A stretch of 10,055 nt of DNA from CAZYEI01 sp964646425. GTDB taxonomy: Bacteria > Bacillota_I > Bacilli_A > RFN20 > JAISJY01. Position 1 is the stretch's first letter. Every line of letters begins with the position of its first letter. Positions 6,227 through 10,055 of this stretch are shown here, one piece after another. The stretch spans positions 1-10,055 of the forward strand of contig CAZYEI010000044.1 in assembly GCA_964646425.1 (NCBI GenBank). The letters run 5' to 3'. The notes under the pieces are model-generated. The model was not told the origin of the DNA, searched no databases, and saw nothing but the letters and a program-made list of their open reading frames with translations. A program made the translations under genes and the position numbers.

Positions 6227-7669
6227 TTATTCAAATTTATTAATTAATTTATTATACAAATCTATATATTCAAGGCATTGTTTATCCCACGACCAATTAA
6301 CATTCATAGCTTGTTTTATAATATTGTTCCACTTATCTTTTTGATAATAGAAAGATAGTGCATAATTAATAATATTATAAAAATCATTATTATCAAATTT
6401 TGAAAAACTAAATCCTGTTCCAACACCTGTAAATTCATTATAAGGGACTACTGTATCTTTTAAGCCACCTACTTCTCTAACTATTGGTATTGTTCCATAG
6501 CGAAGAGAAATAAGTTGTGATATACCACACGGTTCAAATAAACTTGGCATTAAAAATATATCACTAGCTGCATATACTTTTCTTGCAAGTTCAGCATTAT
6601 AACCAATATATATTGCAACATTTTTAGGGAAGCGATCACGAAGTTCTTGAAGTTTTCTTTCATAATAATAATCACCACTTCCGATAATAAATAATTGTAC
6701 ATTATGTTCTTTAATTAATCTTTCAGCATTATCTAAAATTAATTCAATACCTTTTTGCCATGTAAGTCTAGTAATACAAGATAAAAGTGGAATATTTTTA
6801 TTGTCTTCAAGTTCATAACGCTTTTGTAATAATATTTTATTTTTTGCTTTATTACTAAAATCATCTTTATTAAAATGATAGATTAATTGTAAATCATCAT
6901 TTGGATTATAAGAATCATAATCAATGCCATTGACAATACCAAATAAATCATCATAACGATATGAAAAAATGCTTTGAAGGCCATAGCCACCTTCTATTGT
7001 ACATAATTCGTTTTTATATGACTTTGAAACAGTAGTAACATAATCACTGTATATAAGTGCAGATTTTAAATAACTAACATTGTCATTAAAACGTGTTTTA
7101 CCATAAAAATATGTTTCTTTACTAATACCGAATATCCTATCTAAAATATCTAATGAATAATTGCCTTGATATGCTGGATTGTGGACAGTAAAAACAAACC
7201 TAATATTTTCATAAAAAGGATAATATTGATATTTTTCGTAGTATAGTACACTTACCATACCTGTTTGCCAATCATGACAATGTACGATATTAGGTTTTAA
7301 TTGGAGGTGTCCTATTAATTCAATGGCTGCCATTGAGAAAAAGCCATATCTTTCACCTTCATCATCATAACCATATATTCTATTTCTACCAAAATAGCTT
7401 TCATTATCTATAAAATAATATGTAACATTATTTCTAATATATCTAAAAATTCCCGCATATCTTTTTCCAATACCTAAATAAACATCAAAATGTTTAATAA
7501 ATTCGAATTGTTCACGATAAAAATCTTTTATTGATTGATAAAGAGGAAGAATTACAATTGATTCAATTCCATTTTTTGCCAATGAAATAGGTAGTTCACC
7601 TACTACATCTGCTAAACCGCCAGTTTTTACAAATGGTGTTACTTCGCTAGCAATATGTAAAACTTTCAT
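6227..7669 (-). CDS. glgA: Glycogen synthase (ADP-glucose-dependent, GT5)
   Basis: GlgA transfers glucose from ADP-glucose to the non-reducing end of an alpha-1,4-glucan in the cytoplasm. The 480-aa length is typical of bacterial enzymes (about 475-485). The ADP-glucose-binding KTGGLADVVGELP (15-27) opens the N-terminal Rossmann domain, followed by HCHDWQTG (130-137), TVHNPAYQG (161-169) and GIVNGID (244-250). The C-terminal domain has SCITRLTWQKG (297-307, with the conserved Arg and Lys), MPSLFEPCGISQ (374-385) holding the conserved Glu, and YGTIPIVREVGGLKDTV (391-407). All key residues are present, so it should be active. The start ATG shares one base with the glgD stop (TAATG). Its ribosome binding site AGGAGG (7685-7680) lies within the last codons of glgD, 10 nt upstream. 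Last gene of the glgC-glgD-glgA operon; a terminator follows about 88 nt downstream. Confidence 0.97.
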   Translation of the reverse strand: MKVLHIASEVTPFVKTGGLADVVGELPISLAKNGIESIVILPLYQSIKDFYREQFEFIKHFDVYLGIGKRYAGIFRYIRNNVTYYFIDNESYFGRNRIYGYDDEGERYGFFSMAAIELIGHLQLKPNIVHCHDWQTGMVSVLYYEKYQYYPFYENIRFVFTVHNPAYQGNYSLDILDRIFGISKETYFYGKTRFNDNVSYLKSALIYSDYVTTVSKSYKNELCTIEGGYGLQSIFSYRYDDLFGIVNGIDYDSYNPNDDLQLIYHFNKDDFSNKAKNKILLQKRYELEDNKNIPLLSCITRLTWQKGIELILDNAERLIKEHNVQLFIIGSGDYYYERKLQELRDRFPKNVAIYIGYNAELARKVYAASDIFLMPSLFEPCGISQLISLRYGTIPIVREVGGLKDTVVPYNEFTGVGTGFSFSKFDNNDFYNIINYALSFYYQKDKWNNIIKQAMNVNWSWDKQCLEYIDLYNKLINKFE

Positions 7670-8784
7670 TAAATTATATCCTCCTGCTTTATTCCTATTG
7701 GATTATCTTTTGTTCCTTTTACTTCTTTTATATATTTCACATGTGTTTCTTTATCGATAACAGCATTTTCAATATGACAATTTTTAGCAATATGTACTTT
7801 TGATAAAAGGATGGAATCTTTAACAATAGCACCTTCTTCAATGACAACTTCTCTTCCAAGAAGTGAATTAATACAAGTTCCGTTAATAACTGAACCATTA
7901 GCAATAAATGAATTTTGAATATTTGCATTTTTGCCATATTTCACTGGCGGAGTATCATAAGTTCTTGTAAATAAAGGATGATCATCTTTAAAAAGTTCTT
8001 TATAATTTTTTAAATCTAATATTTCTAAACTATTTTTAAAGTAATTTTTAAAGGAATTAAAACATTTTACATAACCATTATATTCAAATGCACGGACATC
8101 TAAATTTTTTATATCTCTACTTATAATATCATTTAGTTCAAATCCTGATGATGTTTTTTTACTTTTTTCAATTAATTTAATGAAAACATCTCTATGCATT
8201 ATATATGTTTGAAGCGAAATCGTTCTATCATTTTTATCACCAATATTGGTAGTTACTTTACTAACCTTATTATTTTCTTTAATATGTAATGATTGGCATG
8301 ATAAAAAATCTTCTTGAGCATTATTAATTTTTTTGCATAAAACTGATATATCAGCACCACTTTCAATATGATTATTAATAAATTCTTTATAATTTATGGT
8401 CATCATAAAATGAGCTGGAGCAATTATTATGTAATTATAATCTTTATTATCTCTAATAAACCAATAATTTTCCAACAAGTTGTTTACATCAGTATTGTAA
8501 TACGCATCATTCGCATAATTTTCATTATATAATAATGAAATACCACCAATTTTTGTGTTTAATGCCCAATTATTCGTTAACCCTAAATGTCTGAATAAGG
8601 AACGTGGTTTTTCTTTAATTAAAATTCCAATGCGATTAATACCTGAATTTGTTAAATTTGATAATGGAAAATCTATAAAGCAATATCTTCCAAAAACACC
8701 AGCAGATGCAATACTTCTTTTTTCAGTTAATACACCTAAATCAACTTTATAATGTAAATTAATTATTCCTAGAACTTTATCCAT
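7669..8784 (-). CDS. glgD: GlgD, degenerate glucose-1-phosphate adenylyltransferase paralogue (regulatory subunit)
   Basis: GlgD is a Bacillota paralogue of GlgC that forms a heteromer with it and raises its activity, as known from Geobacillus and Streptococcus. The 371-aa product begins MDKVLGIINL. Where GlgC has the nucleotide-binding GGKGTRL loop this protein has NLHYKVDLGVLTEKR, and where GlgC has SGDHIY it has APAHFM (about 122-127), so the metal-binding Asp is missing and catalysis alone is unlikely. FIDFPLSNLTNSGI (near 36-49) keeps the family fold. The C-terminal third (about 285-355) is a left-handed beta-helix of hexapeptide repeats. A GTG at 8793, directly after the glgC stop, gives a 374-aa version. 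I prefer ATG at 8784, six nt after the TAGGTG-like ribosome site and matching family starts. It lies between glgC and glgA in one operon. Confidence 0.95.
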   Translation of the reverse strand: MDKVLGIINLHYKVDLGVLTEKRSIASAGVFGRYCFIDFPLSNLTNSGINRIGILIKEKPRSLFRHLGLTNNWALNTKIGGISLLYNENYANDAYYNTDVNNLLENYWFIRDNKDYNYIIIAPAHFMMTINYKEFINNHIESGADISVLCKKINNAQEDFLSCQSLHIKENNKVSKVTTNIGDKNDRTISLQTYIMHRDVFIKLIEKSKKTSSGFELNDIISRDIKNLDVRAFEYNGYVKCFNSFKNYFKNSLEILDLKNYKELFKDDHPLFTRTYDTPPVKYGKNANIQNSFIANGSVINGTCINSLLGREVVIEEGAIVKDSILLSKVHIAKNCHIENAVIDKETHVKYIKEVKGTKDNPIGIKQEDII

Positions 8785-8796
8785 ATTTTGCACCTA
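8785..8796 (-). promoter_or_regulatory. glgC stop / glgD start junction
   Basis: On the minus strand the order is TAG (glgC stop), GTG, CAA, AAT, then ATG (8784). TAGGTG at 8796-8791 is a weak Shine-Dalgarno sequence with a 6-nt spacer to that ATG. The GTG has no normally spaced site of its own. Lack of a strong ribosome site suggests that glgD is translated mainly by coupling to glgC, unlike glgC and glgA, which have AGGAGG (inference). Confidence 0.5.
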
Positions 8797-9915
8797 CTCA
8801 CTTACAATAATTGGCTCATTATTACCAATATTTATTTTTTTATTATCCGAAATCTTTGTATTAGAATCAACAATACAACGATATATTTCTACATTATCTC
8901 CAATTATAACTCCTGGCATAACAACTGACTCTACTATTTTACTATTTTTTCCTACTTTAACATCAGTAAAAAGAACTGAAGTATCAATTTCACCTTCAAT
9001 ATAGCAACCCTGATTTATAATTGAATTTTTAACTTTAGCACATGCGGCAATATATTGAGGACATGAATGCGTATCTTCTGATAAAATCTTCCAAGTATAC
9101 TCTTTATTATATATATCCAATGTATTTTCATCTAATAAATCCATATTAGCTTGCCATAATGAATTTACTGTTCCAACATCTCTCCAATAGCCATCAAATC
9201 TATAAATACATATTTTTTTACCACTCTTTAACATATTTGGTAAAATATGCATTCCAAAGTCATGTTCCTTTCTTTCAATTTTACTATCTTCTTCCAAGAA
9301 TTTTTTTATTATATTATATGAAAAAATATAAATTCCCATTGATGCTAAATTACTTTTTGGTTCTTTCGGTTTTTCATCAAATTTTGTTACTACATCATTT
9401 TCATCTACATTTAAAATTCCATAACGACTAGCATCTGACCAAGGAACTTGAAGAGCTGCTATTGTTACGTCTGCTCCACTTTCTTTATGCTTTGATAACA
9501 TTTTTGAATAATTCATTTTATATATATGATCACCTGATAAAACTAATAAATAATCCGGATCATATGAATCACAAAAATCTAAATTTTGATAAACAGCATC
9601 AGCAGTACCATTAAACCATTCCATTCCAAGTTCTTTTTGACGTGGTGGTAACAAAACGGCTTTGCTGTTATTTCCATCTAATCCCCATTTTGTTCCAGCG
9701 CCTATATAGGCATTCAATTGGACAGATTCATATTGGGTAACAACACCAACAATATTTATATTTGAATTCGCACAATTACTTAAAGCAAAATCAATTATAC
9801 GATATTTACCACCAAAAAAAACAGCTGGTTTAGCAACTTTTTTTGTTAATTGATGCAATCTTGTTCCCTTGCCTCCTGCAAGAAGTAATGCAACCATTTC
9901 ATGTTTATTATTCAT
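8794..9915 (-). CDS. glgC: Glucose-1-phosphate adenylyltransferase (ADP-glucose pyrophosphorylase), catalytic subunit
   Basis: GlgC makes ADP-glucose and pyrophosphate from ATP and glucose-1-phosphate, the committed step of bacterial glycogen synthesis. The 373-aa length is typical of the short Bacillota enzymes. The nucleotide-binding loop LLLAGGKGTRL (10-20), AKPAVFFGGKYRIIDFALSNC (29-48 region), GTADAVYQN (103-111), SGDHIY (127-132) with the catalytic Asp129, FDEKPKEP (179-186) with the glucose-1-phosphate-binding Glu-Lys pair, and HDFGMHILP (218-226) are all present. The C-terminal part (about 290-370) is a left-handed beta-helix. AAGGAGG (9930-9924) lies 8 nt before ATG 9915. First gene of glgC-glgD-glgA, with a promoter about 50 bp upstream of the ATG. 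The stop is TAG, the only one seen in this window. Confidence 0.98.
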   Translation of the reverse strand: MNNKHEMVALLLAGGKGTRLHQLTKKVAKPAVFFGGKYRIIDFALSNCANSNINIVGVVTQYESVQLNAYIGAGTKWGLDGNNSKAVLLPPRQKELGMEWFNGTADAVYQNLDFCDSYDPDYLLVLSGDHIYKMNYSKMLSKHKESGADVTIAALQVPWSDASRYGILNVDENDVVTKFDEKPKEPKSNLASMGIYIFSYNIIKKFLEEDSKIERKEHDFGMHILPNMLKSGKKICIYRFDGYWRDVGTVNSLWQANMDLLDENTLDIYNKEYTWKILSEDTHSCPQYIAACAKVKNSIINQGCYIEGEIDTSVLFTDVKVGKNSKIVESVVMPGVIIGDNVEIYRCIVDSNTKISDNKKINIGNNEPIIVSE

Positions 9916-9965
9916 TTATATTGCCTCCTTTTATTAACATGACTTTATATTTTTTATCTAATTTT

Positions 9966-9994
9966 ATTTTAACTTTTTAAAGGATTAAAATCAA
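9966..9994 (-). promoter_or_regulatory. Predicted promoter of the glgCDA operon
   Basis: On the minus strand TTGATT (9994-9989) is followed after 17 bp by TAAAAT (9971-9966), four and five matches to the sigma-A consensus hexamers. Transcription would begin near 9959, about 29 nt before the ribosome binding site. The sequence is AT-rich, so the call is moderate. If real, the operon can be controlled apart from the rRNA operon just upstream. Confidence 0.5.
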
Positions 9995-10013
9995 TATAAG
10001 AATATAATAAAAG

Positions 10014-10032
10014 AAAAAAATAGACAAAAAAA
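10014..10032 (-). terminator. T-tracts following 5S rRNA, probable end of the rRNA operon
   Basis: Two runs of seven T on the minus strand (10032-10026 and 10020-10014) follow the 5S gene directly. I see no separate hairpin between the 5S end and the first run. The base-paired end of 5S itself could serve as the stem, or the true terminator may be weak. Not provable from this window because most of 5S is outside. Confidence 0.4.
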
Positions 10033-10033
10033 G

Positions 10034-10055
10034 ACCTGGCAACGTGCTATTCTCA
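10034..10055 (-). rRNA. rrf: 5S ribosomal RNA, 3' end only
   Basis: On the minus strand the last 22 bases of the window read as a 5S rRNA tail: GAGAATAGCACG, then TTGCCAGGT, matching the conserved GAGAGTAGG-ACG-NNGCCAGG end of Bacillota 5S genes. The closing TGCCAGG is the 3' strand of helix I. The rest of the gene lies beyond the window edge. It points towards glgC, so a ribosomal RNA operon (probably 16S-23S-5S) ends here. No tRNA gene follows before glgC. The exact 3' end could differ by one or two bases. Confidence 0.85.

Noticed and set aside
7737..7937. Minus-strand open frame of 66 codons inside glgD
   Set aside because: It is a shifted-frame shadow of the GlgD beta-helix region, made up of Leu/Lys/Ile, with no independent support.
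8555..8752. Plus-strand open frame of 65 codons opposite the glgD start
   Set aside because: Antisense shadow of a well-supported gene; no ribosome site or recognisable product.
9159..9431. Plus-strand open frame of 90 codons opposite glgC
   Set aside because: Antisense shadow of the conserved GlgC coding region; Leu/Phe/His-rich low-complexity product.
1..10055. CRISPR array, insertion sequence, phage or toxin-antitoxin genes
   Set aside because: No regularly spaced repeats, no terminal inverted repeats with a transposase, and nearly all sequence is accounted for by housekeeping genes.

Overview
This window is very AT-rich, and every gene in it lies on the minus strand, so genome reading order runs from high to low coordinates. 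The gene set (mraZ-rsmH, mnmA-recD2, glgC-glgD-glgA), strong AGGAGG-type ribosome binding sites and short intergenic gaps point to a low-GC Bacillota. A lineage on the Erysipelotrichia / deep-branching Mollicutes-like side (for example RF39- or Izemoplasma-type uncultured gut bacteria) would fit, but the exact taxon is inference. About two dozen Trp codons are all TGG and no long gene contains an internal TGA. The standard bacterial code therefore applies, not the Mycoplasma code.

Layout in transcription order. (1) At 10055-10034 is the 3' end of a 5S rRNA gene, so a ribosomal RNA operon lies just outside the window and runs into it. (2) After about 120 bp carrying T-tracts and a good promoter comes a tight three-gene glycogen operon: glgC (ADP-glucose pyrophosphorylase), glgD (its degenerate, probably regulatory paralogue) and glgA (glycogen synthase). 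It ends in a long 3' spacer with a structured terminator at about 6104-6139. GlgC/GlgD make ADP-glucose and GlgA polymerises it. No branching enzyme or phosphorylase is present here. (3) A 319-bp non-coding gap carries that terminator and the mnmA promoter. (4) Next come mnmA (tRNA 2-thiouridylase) and recD2 (SF1B helicase), 22 bp apart, closed by a hairpin terminator at 2557-2593. (5) An AI-2E/PerM-family membrane protein follows, ending directly on a perfect 22-bp inverted repeat. (6) Last come mraZ and the 5' 262 codons of rsmH, the start of a division and cell-wall (dcw) type cluster. It has a recognisable promoter and a row of 10-bp-phased AGTGG boxes that match a MraZ operator.

The content is mostly housekeeping. 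I see no CRISPR, no insertion sequence, no prophage and no convincing undescribed system. The points most worth a second look are the MraZ operator just downstream of the predicted start of transcription, the glycogen operon placed directly behind an rRNA operon, the gene-order junction mnmA-recD2-AI-2E next to mraZ-rsmH, and the TGA-TAA tandem stop of mnmA.
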